Origin: E44-bin32 sp034430615
GTDB lineage: Bacteria; Chloroflexota; Anaerolineae; Anaerolineales; E44-bin32
NCBI GenBank assembly: GCA_034430615.1
Contig: DAOUEJ010000183.1
Span: 1-8,708, forward strand
Reading direction: 5' to 3'
DNA: 8,708 nt
Shown: positions 1-6,352 of the stretch, one piece after another
How positions within the stretch are numbered: position 1 is the stretch's first letter
Layout of the letters: every line of letters begins with the position of its first letter
Position numbers and translations under genes: made by a program
The notes under the pieces: generated by a model
Databases searched by the model: none
Seen by the model: the letters and a program-made list of their open reading frames with translations, nothing else
Told to the model about the DNA's origin: nothing

Positions 1-470
1 CCGCTTACATTAATATCCAGCCGCGCCGCTGAGCCTGATGCCTCAATGGTCCCGGCGCCGCTTAGGCGTACTGTGAGCGAATCAACTTCGATCTGGTCCA
101 GCTTGACATCCCCCAGGCCTGATAAGCTCAACTCCGAGATATCTTCCATCTGCAAGGTAAACGTGATGGGCTTCGTTGGGCGAATAATGTTTTCCCAGCG
201 TTCGGTATCGAATCGGATCGAGAGCGTGCCTCCCTCAACCTCGGTCACGATGCGGGGCAGGATGTTATCCTCCGCCTCGACCACAAGCGTGGTTTCGGTA
301 CCCTGGGCGATGATCAGGTTCCCAATGCCTTTAAACACAACGCTCTTCACCGGGCCAATCTCCCGGCTTTCGCGTATCAGGTTCCCGGATCCTTCTTCAT
401 AATGCAGGGTAAAGGAACATGCGCTTAGTACGATGCTTGCCAGCAAACTAATGACTGCGATTGTTCTCAT
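1..470 (-). CDS. DUF2807 (GIN domain)-type lipoprotein, 5' part only
   Basis: Reading leftward from the ATG at 470-468, an uninterrupted frame of about 156 codons runs off the left edge, so the C-terminus is missing. The protein begins MRTIAVISLLASIVLSAC, a short signal peptide ending in a lipobox (LSAC). Cys18 would be lipidated, putting the protein on the outer face of the membrane. After a short linker come repeating short beta-strand units with Gly turns, such as VKSVVFKGIGNLIIAQG, LSLSGLGDVKLD and VRLSGAGTIEASG. This pattern is typical of the DUF2807 family (GIN domain, putative autotransporter adhesin head fold), whose molecular function is unknown. A purine-rich ribosome site (AGAGAG) lies about 5 bases before the ATG. 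The gene is divergent from the acyltransferase gene. The family call comes from the motif pattern alone; signal peptide and lipobox are seen directly. Confidence 0.82.
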   Translation of the reverse strand, partial: MRTIAVISLLASIVLSACSFTLHYEEGSGNLIRESREIGPVKSVVFKGIGNLIIAQGTETTLVVEAEDNILPRIVTEVEGGTLSIRFDTERWENIIRPTKPITFTLQMEDISELSLSGLGDVKLDQIEVDSLTVRLSGAGTIEASGSAARLDINVS

Positions 471-630
471 GACACTCTCTCTAATGGGTGGATGGCATTC
501 CAGGATCGATACACTTGCTTAAGCTACTGTACGCAACAATCAGACACAGGGTTGCGCTATATTCTATGGTTCGAAGCAACAAAGATATGGAAGGATGGAT
601 TGCAGCGCAGGTACTCGGCTTCCGATGGTC

Positions 631-660
631 TAGACATACACATAAGATTGCGAGTATAGT
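631..660 (+). promoter_or_regulatory. sigma70-like promoter for the acyltransferase gene
   Basis: TAGACA at 631-636 and TATAGT at 655-660 each match the -35/-10 consensus at five of six bases and are 18 bases apart. Transcription would start near 667, about 13 bases before the ATG at 680. This is the best promoter-like pair in the divergent spacer. It argues that the open frame upstream of 680 is not translated. Confidence 0.5.
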
Positions 661-679
661 GAATCATGAGAACAGTAAG

Positions 680-1615
680 ATGAATTCAAAGCCATACGAA
701 GCTGCACAGGAGTACCTGCTTTCTCTGCGTGAAACCCTAATCGATGAGGTCATGAAAGTATTTGGGGCATCACGCACGAGCCTGCCCGGGCGCGCGGTTG
801 CCGCATTGGTCAAGCCTGCCGCAAGGCGGCTGGCAGAACTTGCGGCAGAATTTGAGGATCGGGTCCAGGCCTATGGCTTACCGGTAGCCAGCCAGTGGAT
901 CTTACCTCGCTTCATCCGGTCAATTGATGTCGCCGGGCAGGAATCGATCCCCACGGAAGGCCCGCTGCTGGTCGCCGCAAATCACCCCGGCATGATCGAT
1001 GGCTTGATCATTGCCGCCCAAATTCCACGCCCAGATCTCAAGATCGTCCTGGCCGACTTGCCTTTCTTTACCAGCCTGCACGTGTTGAAGGAAAGGCTAA
1101 TCTACGTCTCGCGCGACACCTACCAGCGGCTTACACCCGTGCGAGCAGCCATCCGCCACCTGCGCTCGGGGGGCGCGGTGCTGCTCTTCCCTGGTGGGAC
1201 GATCGAGCCAGATCCAGCTGTCCTCCCCGGCATGGATCGCGCCGTCGAACGCTGGTCCAATTCGGTCAACATCATCCTGCGTCGTGTCCCCGAGACCCGG
1301 GTCTCGGTGGGCATCCTGAGCGGGGTGATCGCCCAAGCCAACCTGCGCAACCCGATTACGCGCCTGCGCCGCAGCCGCAAAGATCGCCAGCGGATTGCCG
1401 AGATCCTGCAGGCAGTGCAGCACCTGATCACACCTCGCAGCATCGCGATCATCCCCCGGCTTCGTTTCCACACTCCGATTTCGTTTGACGATCAGGGCGA
1501 ACGATCGATGGATTCGATGCCGATCGAAGCGATCAGGAAGGCAGCCCGCATCCTGCTTGACCCACTCCTGAATCCGGATAGAGAAAACGAAACCTCGGAC
1601 CAGGTTGTAAGCTGA
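680..1615 (+). CDS. PlsC-like glycerolipid acyltransferase (LPLAT superfamily)
   Basis: The 311-residue product resembles 1-acylglycerol-3-phosphate O-acyltransferases, which transfer an acyl chain to a glycerolipid at the inner face of the cytoplasmic membrane. The family HX4D motif is present as NHPGMID (His102, Asp107; His acts as general base). A motif-III equivalent reads FPGGTIEPD (about residues 170-178), followed by a VSVGILSGV strand where motif IV is expected. In motif III the usual FPEGTRS Glu is Gly and the Arg is Ile, so substrate choice may differ from classic PlsC. No clear membrane helix is seen. The frame is open back to 488, but those 64 extra codons are more AT-rich, resemble nothing in the family and overlap a good promoter, so the ATG at 680 is preferred. 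The ribosome site there is weak, and ATG 749 is a less likely alternative. The superfamily is fairly sure; the exact acceptor is unknown. Confidence 0.78.
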   Translation: MNSKPYEAAQEYLLSLRETLIDEVMKVFGASRTSLPGRAVAALVKPAARRLAELAAEFEDRVQAYGLPVASQWILPRFIRSIDVAGQESIPTEGPLLVAANHPGMIDGLIIAAQIPRPDLKIVLADLPFFTSLHVLKERLIYVSRDTYQRLTPVRAAIRHLRSGGAVLLFPGGTIEPDPAVLPGMDRAVERWSNSVNIILRRVPETRVSVGILSGVIAQANLRNPITRLRRSRKDRQRIAEILQAVQHLITPRSIAIIPRLRFHTPISFDDQGERSMDSMPIEAIRKAARILLDPLLNPDRENETSDQVVS

Positions 1616-1881
1616 GCAAGCCAAGCCACCCTGGGTGCCCGCCGATCCCAATAGATTCGCGTCAAGGGAATGGCCCTTTCTGCGCGTCAGGGGTGACAGC
1701 AGCACACTCAATTACATCTGTGGGAGAAACCACACGCACGATGTTCCGCACATTATCGACAGGATCAGACTTGCCCGGAGGGGTTGGATAAAAGGAGAAA
1801 GCAGTGGTAATAGTGTTTGCCTCATGTACAATCGAAACATGCCACCATATCCCGCTCACCAGCCTCCAGGGAGAGTAAGGA
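1616..1881. other. noncoding spacer before the M16C peptidase gene
   Basis: No credible gene is seen. A weak hairpin (TGTGG 1719-1723 with CCACA 1730-1734) lacks a T-tract, so it is not a convincing terminator for the acyltransferase gene. TACAAT at 1827-1832 matches a -10 box at five of six positions but has no good -35 box 16-18 bases upstream, so the peptidase promoter is unresolved. The spacer suggests that the peptidase gene has its own promoter rather than relying on the acyltransferase gene. Confidence 0.5.
1868..1880 (+). promoter_or_regulatory. ribosome binding site of the M16C peptidase gene
   Basis: AGGGAGAG at 1868-1875, followed by TAAGG at 1876-1880, gives purine-rich Shine-Dalgarno-like sequence just before the ATG at 1882. 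It supports that start over downstream in-frame codons; the conserved N-terminal domain also begins soon after it. Confidence 0.6.
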
Positions 1882-4821
1882 ATGTCTGATCCATCCGATT
1901 TCGAGGTCATCCAATCACAGCAGCTTAGCGAGCTTGCCAGCAAGGCAACTCTCTATCGTCACAAGCCGACCGGCGCTGAACTCCTTTCGCTTGAAAACGA
2001 GGACGAGAACAAGGTATTTGGCGTCGCGTTCCGGACGGTGCCAACCGATTCGACCGGCGTGGCACACATCCTCGAACATGCCGTGCTGGCTGGTTCCGAG
2101 AAATATCCGGTCAAAGAACCTTTTATCGAGCTGGTGAAAGGGTCTTTGGCGAGTTTGGTTAATGCCTTCACGTTTGAAGATAAAACCGTGTATCCCGTCG
2201 CAAGTCAGAATCTGCAGGATTTTTACAATCTGATCGACGTCTACCTCGACGCAGTCTTCCACCCGCTGCTTCAGCGAAGCACCTTTGATCGCGAGGGCTG
2301 GCATTACACGCTCGAGCTGCCCGATGGCCAGCTTGGGATCAAAGGTGTTGTTTTCAACGAAATGAAAGGGCAGATTTCAAACCCGGATTACGTGCTCTAT
2401 AAAGATGTCATCGCCACCCTTTTCCCTGATACACCCTATGCCTATCAATCAGGCGGCCACCCGGCTGCAATTCCGGATCTGACCTATGAGGCCTTTACGC
2501 GCTTCTATCAGGTCAACTATCACCCGACGAACGCACGTTTCTTTTTCTACGGTGATGACCCGCCGCTGAAGCGGTTCGACCTCTTGCGTCCATATCTTGA
2601 AGGGGTAAAGCCCGGAGTCCTTTCACCCCAGGTCGAACCGCAAGCCTCCTTCGACGCTCCGATCACCGTCACCAGGCCATACCCGGCCGCAAGCGAGAAG
2701 CCCGAGGACCAGAAGCACGCCCTTTCGATCGGCTGGCTGCTGCCGGTTAACGACGACCCGCTGACAGCGCTTGCCAGCAGTATGCTGGCCCACATTCTGA
2801 TGGGAACGCCTGCCTCCCCCCTTCGCAAGGTGTTGATCGAATCAGGCATGGGCGAGGATGTATTCGGCAGCGGTGTCGACGATGATATGGGCCTGTTTGA
2901 TATGCTCCGCCAGCTTTACTTCAACGCCGGCTTAAAAGGTGTGGAGGGCGCGAATGTCGAAGTGGTGGAGAAACTCATACTCGACACACTCCAGAGCCTG
3001 GCCGATTCCGGGCTCGATGAAGAGACGGTGCGCGCTTCGGTAAACACTGTTGAATTCCAACTGCGTGAAAACAACTTCGGCCGCCTGCCGCGCGGCCTGG
3101 TTCTCTTCATCCGCGCTCTAAGCACATGGAAGTACGGCGGTGATCCCTTCAACCCCCTGCGCTTCTCTGAGCCGCTGAGCGCGATCAAGGAGAAACTTGA
3201 TACCGAGCCACGCTTCTTCGAAAAGATGCTGGCCAAACACATTCTTGAGAACCCTCACCGGGTCACGCTCCACATGAAGCCCGATCCAGCGTTCCAGGAG
3301 AAGCTCGAACAGGCGGAACGATCCCGCCTCGAGCAAGTTTCGGTGGGTCTTTCACAAGTGGAGCGCGAGCGGGTCTTTGAGAATACGCGCGAGATTCAAC
3401 GCATCCAGGAGACGCCTGATCGGCCCGAGGACCTTTCCAGGCTGCCCATGCTTTCCATCGACGATCTCGAGAAGCGGACCAGGACCCTGCCGATCGAGAT
3501 CATAGAAGCCCGGGATGGCCCTATCTGGATCCACCCGCTGCCGACAAACGGCATCGTCTACGTCGATCTTGGTTTCGATCTGCACACGCTCCCGGCGCAC
3601 TTGCTGGCATACCTTCCCGTCTATGGTCGGGCGTTGATTGAGATGGGCACACAACAGCGGGGTTATGTGGAATTCTCCCAACGCATCGGCAACCACACCG
3701 GTGGAATCGAACCCACCACATTTATCTCCAGCCATCTTCGGAGTGATGAATCGCAGCCATGGCTCTTCCTGCGCGGAAAAGCGATGGTGGACCAGAGTGA
3801 AGCTTTGTTCGACATCACTCGCGAGCTGCTACTTGAACCCAGGTTCGAACAACAAGAACGGTTCCGACAGATTGTTTTGGAAGAGAAGGCGCGTATGGAA
3901 GCCGACCTGCTGCCTGCTGGCCACCAGGTGGTGAACCGCCGCATTCGATCCGGGTTCGACGAGGCCGGCTGGGCAGACGAGCAAATCAATGGTCTCGACT
4001 CACTCTTCTTCTTTCGCAGGTTGATAAAACGCATTGAGGAGGACTGGCCTTTGGTTGTCGCCGATCTGCAGGAGATTCATGGCCTGCTCATCAGGCGTCC
4101 CTCAGCGCTCTTCAACCTTACCTTCACCGAAAGCGACTGGCCAAACATCGAACCTCATGTCAGGGCACTACGCGCTCAACTGCCGGAGGCTACCAGCCAA
4201 CGCGAGCAATGGAAGCTCGAATTCGAGCTTCGCAACCAGGGATTGAGCATACCAGCCCAGGTTAACTATGTGGGCAAAGGGATTGGATCGTCTGCCTTAT
4301 CTGCGGCCAATCAAGGACAGATGTTGATCGCCAGCCGGCTGCTGAACACCACATGGCTCTGGGAAAGTATCCGGCTACAAGGCGGCGCCTACGGAGCATG
4401 GTGCTTGTTCGATCCACTATCGAAATACGTCGGCCTCGTCTCGTACCGGGATCCACAGGTATTGGGGACACTGCACGCTTTCGATGCATGCACTGAATAC
4501 CTGCGTAAGCTGCAGCTTGATCAAGTCGAGCTCACGAAGAGCATCATCGGTGCTATCGGCAATATGGATGCCTACTTGCTCCCGGACGCGAAGGGTTTCA
4601 GCTCCATGACTCGCCGGCTCACCGGTCTCACGGATGATGTCCGCCAGGAGTGGCGCGACCAGGTACTTTCAACGAGCAATGCAGACCTGCAGGCTCTGGG
4701 TGATGTGTTCGATGAGGTTGCTAAGAATGGCCGGATCGTCGTCCTCGGCTCACAGAACGCACTCGAGAGTGCGCTTGGAGACCAGAGACCGGGCTGGATG
4801 GAGATCACTCCAGTGCTTTAA
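1882..4821 (+). CDS. M16C zinc metallopeptidase, PreP/Cym1-type peptidasome
   Basis: The 979-residue enzyme matches single-chain M16C peptidases, which enclose and degrade short unstructured peptides such as cleaved targeting or signal peptides. The inverted zinc motif HxxEH is intact (His62, catalytic Glu65, His66). The third zinc ligand is Glu160 in GVVFNEMKG, 94 residues later, as expected for PreP. An N-terminal M16 domain (about 20-200) is followed by the inactive M16 domain with its YHPTNARFFFYGD segment. An M16C-associated linker domain starts near residue 455 (after HRVTLHMKPDP). The C-terminal half carries Arg831 and Tyr837 in IRLQGGAYGA, equivalent to the conserved Arg/Tyr pair of PreP. 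Length is close to yeast Cym1 (about 990). No signal peptide or membrane helix is seen, so a cytoplasmic location is inferred. All catalytic residues are present and the frame is unbroken. Neighbours give no clue to a specific substrate. Confidence 0.95.
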   Translation: MSDPSDFEVIQSQQLSELASKATLYRHKPTGAELLSLENEDENKVFGVAFRTVPTDSTGVAHILEHAVLAGSEKYPVKEPFIELVKGSLASLVNAFTFEDKTVYPVASQNLQDFYNLIDVYLDAVFHPLLQRSTFDREGWHYTLELPDGQLGIKGVVFNEMKGQISNPDYVLYKDVIATLFPDTPYAYQSGGHPAAIPDLTYEAFTRFYQVNYHPTNARFFFYGDDPPLKRFDLLRPYLEGVKPGVLSPQVEPQASFDAPITVTRPYPAASEKPEDQKHALSIGWLLPVNDDPLTALASSMLAHILMGTPASPLRKVLIESGMGEDVFGSGVDDDMGLFDMLRQLYFNAGLKGVEGANVEVVEKLILDTLQSLADSGLDEETVRASVNTVEFQLRENNFGRLPRGLVLFIRALSTWKYGGDPFNPLRFSEPLSAIKEKLDTEPRFFEKMLAKHILENPHRVTLHMKPDPAFQEKLEQAERSRLEQVSVGLSQVERERVFENTREIQRIQETPDRPEDLSRLPMLSIDDLEKRTRTLPIEIIEARDGPIWIHPLPTNGIVYVDLGFDLHTLPAHLLAYLPVYGRALIEMGTQQRGYVEFSQRIGNHTGGIEPTTFISSHLRSDESQPWLFLRGKAMVDQSEALFDITRELLLEPRFEQQERFRQIVLEEKARMEADLLPAGHQVVNRRIRSGFDEAGWADEQINGLDSLFFFRRLIKRIEEDWPLVVADLQEIHGLLIRRPSALFNLTFTESDWPNIEPHVRALRAQLPEATSQREQWKLEFELRNQGLSIPAQVNYVGKGIGSSALSAANQGQMLIASRLLNTTWLWESIRLQGGAYGAWCLFDPLSKYVGLVSYRDPQVLGTLHAFDACTEYLRKLQLDQVELTKSIIGAIGNMDAYLLPDAKGFSSMTRRLTGLTDDVRQEWRDQVLSTSNADLQALGDVFDEVAKNGRIVVLGSQNALESALGDQRPGWMEITPVL

Positions 4822-4871
4822 GTGCGCGGACAGCAGTTCCTTTATGATCACCCGTGCGCTGATTGAAGAGA

Positions 4872-4888
4872 GCCGGCTTGTCGCCGGC
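4872..4888. terminator. GC-rich hairpin between convergent genes
   Basis: GCCGGC 4872-4877 pairs with GCCGGC 4883-4888 around a five-base loop (TTGTC). It lies in the 113-base gap where the peptidase gene and the roadblock operon converge, so it could slow transcription from either side. No T-tract follows on either strand, so an intrinsic terminator is only possible. Confidence 0.3.
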
Positions 4889-4934
4889 ACTCGCTACAGT
4901 CGGATTAGGTTTCATTGGAGAACCAGCCGGGATC

Positions 4935-5249
4935 TCAGGATTTATCGAGCAAATCAAGTGAGGCCAGCGTGTCGTGCAGGATGCGGATGACAACCGCAAC
5001 GAATACGGCCCCAAACAAGAAAACCAGGAATACAACCAGCCCCATATAATCAATCGGCAAGTCCAGAACCAGGAGGAGCGGTGAAAGGATGTAACACACC
5101 AGGAAGACGATGATCAAATTAGTCATGATCCCCCAGCGGGTGCGGATCACGCCACCAAGCATCGCCCGCCGCAAGCGAAGGGCAAGCACAACATTGATTA
5201 CCATCACGACAATCGCAGCGAAACTCAAAGCAACAGATACCCAGAGCAT
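4935..5249 (-). CDS. small three-helix membrane protein of the roadblock operon
   Basis: The 104-residue product has three hydrophobic segments, at about residues 4-24, 42-62 and 68-90. They are separated by a basic loop (RLRRAM...RTRWG, residues 25-40) and a very short turn (DLPIDYM). By the positive-inside rule, the basic loop and the C-terminal tail (RILHDTLASLDLLDKS) would be cytoplasmic and the N-terminus outside. I recognise no family. The gene is last in a three-gene minus-strand operon, 11 bases after the second roadblock gene, with a strong ribosome site (GGAGGGG, 5254-5260) overlapping the end of the preceding gene's region. This tight linkage suggests a role with the roadblock proteins, perhaps as membrane anchor through the cytoplasmic tail. 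That role is inference. Confidence 0.75.
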   Translation of the reverse strand: MLWVSVALSFAAIVVMVINVVLALRLRRAMLGGVIRTRWGIMTNLIIVFLVCYILSPLLLVLDLPIDYMGLVVFLVFLFGAVFVAVVIRILHDTLASLDLLDKS

Positions 5250-5252
5250 CGA

Positions 5253-5260
5253 TCCCCTCC
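5253..5260 (-). promoter_or_regulatory. strong ribosome binding site of the membrane protein gene
   Basis: On the minus strand, the TAA stop of the second roadblock gene is followed directly by GGAGGGGA and then TCG and the ATG at 5249. The near-perfect Shine-Dalgarno fixes the start and indicates independent strong initiation within the operon. Confidence 0.7.
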
Positions 5261-5860
5261 TTACCCTTCCCGATGAAAAAGTGCGGCCCTCATCCTGCGC
5301 GCCATTTCCTTCGCATTCCTGCTATCGATGAACAGACGGGTGATCTCCTCCGCCCGTTCGATCGCCGCTGACAACTCGTCGCGTGAGCCATCCGAGCTTT
5401 CCAGGAGCTCGATGACCTTCCCAGCATGGTCACCCAGGACATCCTGCGCAATCTGGACCAGAACCTGTATGTCCTCTGACCCTGAAACTCTGCCGGAAGT
5501 GCCGCCTTCAGAAATTTCACCCAGCCGCTGGACAGCCTCATCCAGCGCCATAGTTAGCAGTGGTAAGTTTAACTGACGTTCACACAATACCGCCAGGAAG
5601 CTGTCCTTGAGCGTACGCATCAGCACACGACCTTGCTGGAAAACAAGGTCGATCTCGAGCGTGCTGCTCCGGCGAAGTGAACGCAGCCCGCTCAGAGTCC
5701 GGGCAAGAGACCGGACTGGCGTGGAAGGGTCAATCTGTTCCGCCCCGCTCCGGCTAACTGCGGCAAGTACGGCGCCTTCCGCATCACCGAGGAATGTGGC
5801 ACGCACACCGGGCAAGGTCGTCAATTCATGCAGGACAAGCTCCATTGTTTGTGAGTTCAT
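5261..5860 (-). CDS. roadblock/LC7 protein with C-terminal helical domain
   Basis: The 199-residue product starts with a roadblock/LC7 domain (residues 1-114). It shows an initial helix ending in LPGVRATFLGD, a GAVLAAV strand, a middle helix, paired strands (LEIDLVFQQGRVLMRTL, FLAVLCE) and a last helix (LLTMALDEAVQRL). Family members (MglB, Robl/LC7) form homo- or heterodimers that scaffold or activate Ras-like GTPases. A Gly/Ser-rich linker (115-130) leads to a charged all-helical region (131-197) with DVLGDHAGKVIELL and EEITRLFIDSRNAKEMARRMR. I cannot name this region; it looks like a compact partner-binding domain. The start codon overlaps the stop of the upstream roadblock gene (ATGA), implying translational coupling and probable complex formation. 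No small GTPase gene lies in the window. The roadblock call is quite sure; partner and function are not. Confidence 0.85.
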   Translation of the reverse strand: MNSQTMELVLHELTTLPGVRATFLGDAEGAVLAAVSRSGAEQIDPSTPVRSLARTLSGLRSLRRSSTLEIDLVFQQGRVLMRTLKDSFLAVLCERQLNLPLLTMALDEAVQRLGEISEGGTSGRVSGSEDIQVLVQIAQDVLGDHAGKVIELLESSDGSRDELSAAIERAEEITRLFIDSRNAKEMARRMRAALFHREG

Positions 5861-6276
5861 GGCTTGCGCCTGAGATCTTGAAGCTTGGAGATTACATGGG
5901 TCGGGGATATGCCGCTGTCGAGGATCAGTCCCAGGAACGCATCAGGCTGCCGTAGGAGAAGCATCGGATGGTTGGCACTCCCAAAGGCGACTGTGCTGTA
6001 CTGCAAAGCACCCAGTCCAAGCACCTGACCGAGCTGCCCCCCAGCCGCACCCAGAAATGCCGCCATTGCGGCATCCTGCTCGGCATCGACTTCTCCAGCC
6101 TTCCCAAGAATTGTGCCCTCCAGCGCTACCCGCAGGACTCCCTTCACCCCCGGGAGTTCGAGATAAGGCTGTAAGGGATTGCTGCTGGATTGGGGCCGGG
6201 GTGCATGGCCGGGAGGACCGGCCTGCGTACTTCCGAAGAGGGCGTCCCAACCTTCATTGATAGAGTCGTCGCTCAA
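5857..6276 (-). CDS. roadblock/LC7 protein with N-terminal tail, TTG start
   Basis: The 139-residue product begins with a polar tail (1-36) holding an aromatic motif, NEGWDALFG, followed by a Pro/Ser-rich flexible stretch. A roadblock/LC7 domain follows (about 37-137): helix ending LPGVKGVLRV, strand GTILGKAG, helix with DAAMAAFLGAAGGQLGQVLG, strands LQYSTVAFG and HPMLLLRQP, strand FLGLILD and final helix HVISKLQDLRRK. Initiation is at TTG (6276-6274); GAGGA lies about 5 bases upstream on the minus strand and no ATG or GTG at that position fits better. It is the first gene of the operon and overlaps the next by four bases. Partner of the second roadblock protein as a heterodimer is a natural inference, since the two domains are divergent. 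The WDALF motif could be a docking peptide, which is speculation. Confidence 0.8.
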   Translation of the reverse strand: MSDDSINEGWDALFGSTQAGPPGHAPRPQSSSNPLQPYLELPGVKGVLRVALEGTILGKAGEVDAEQDAAMAAFLGAAGGQLGQVLGLGALQYSTVAFGSANHPMLLLRQPDAFLGLILDSGISPTHVISKLQDLRRKP

Positions 6277-6311
6277 GGATTCCTCGCTTCGATCCTAGTT
6301 TAACAAACTTT

Positions 6312-6341
6312 ATTGTATGGTAACCCACCGGCCGGCTCCAA
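6312..6341 (-). promoter_or_regulatory. possible promoter of the roadblock operon
   Basis: On the minus strand, TTGGAG (6341-6336) lies 18 bases before TACAAT (6317-6312). The -10 box matches consensus at five of six positions; the -35 box matches only at its TTG. Transcription would start near 6305, leaving a leader of about 29 bases before the TTG start. It sits in the 76-base gap after the aminotransferase gene, so readthrough from that gene is an alternative source of transcription. Confidence 0.35.
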
Positions 6342-6352
6342 GCGATGGTGCT

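Noticed and set aside
471..560. Minus-strand promoter for the DUF2807 gene (TTGCGT, 17 bases, TGTATC)
   Set aside because: The -10 box matches only three of six consensus bases, too weak to report.
1097..1711. Minus-strand open frame of 204 codons
   Set aside because: Antisense shadow of the acyltransferase gene, with low-complexity shadow-like composition and no ribosome site.
1635..1889. Plus-strand open frame of 84 codons in the spacer before the M16C peptidase gene
   Set aside because: GTG start without a ribosome site, no recognisable protein character, and it overlaps the peptidase start.
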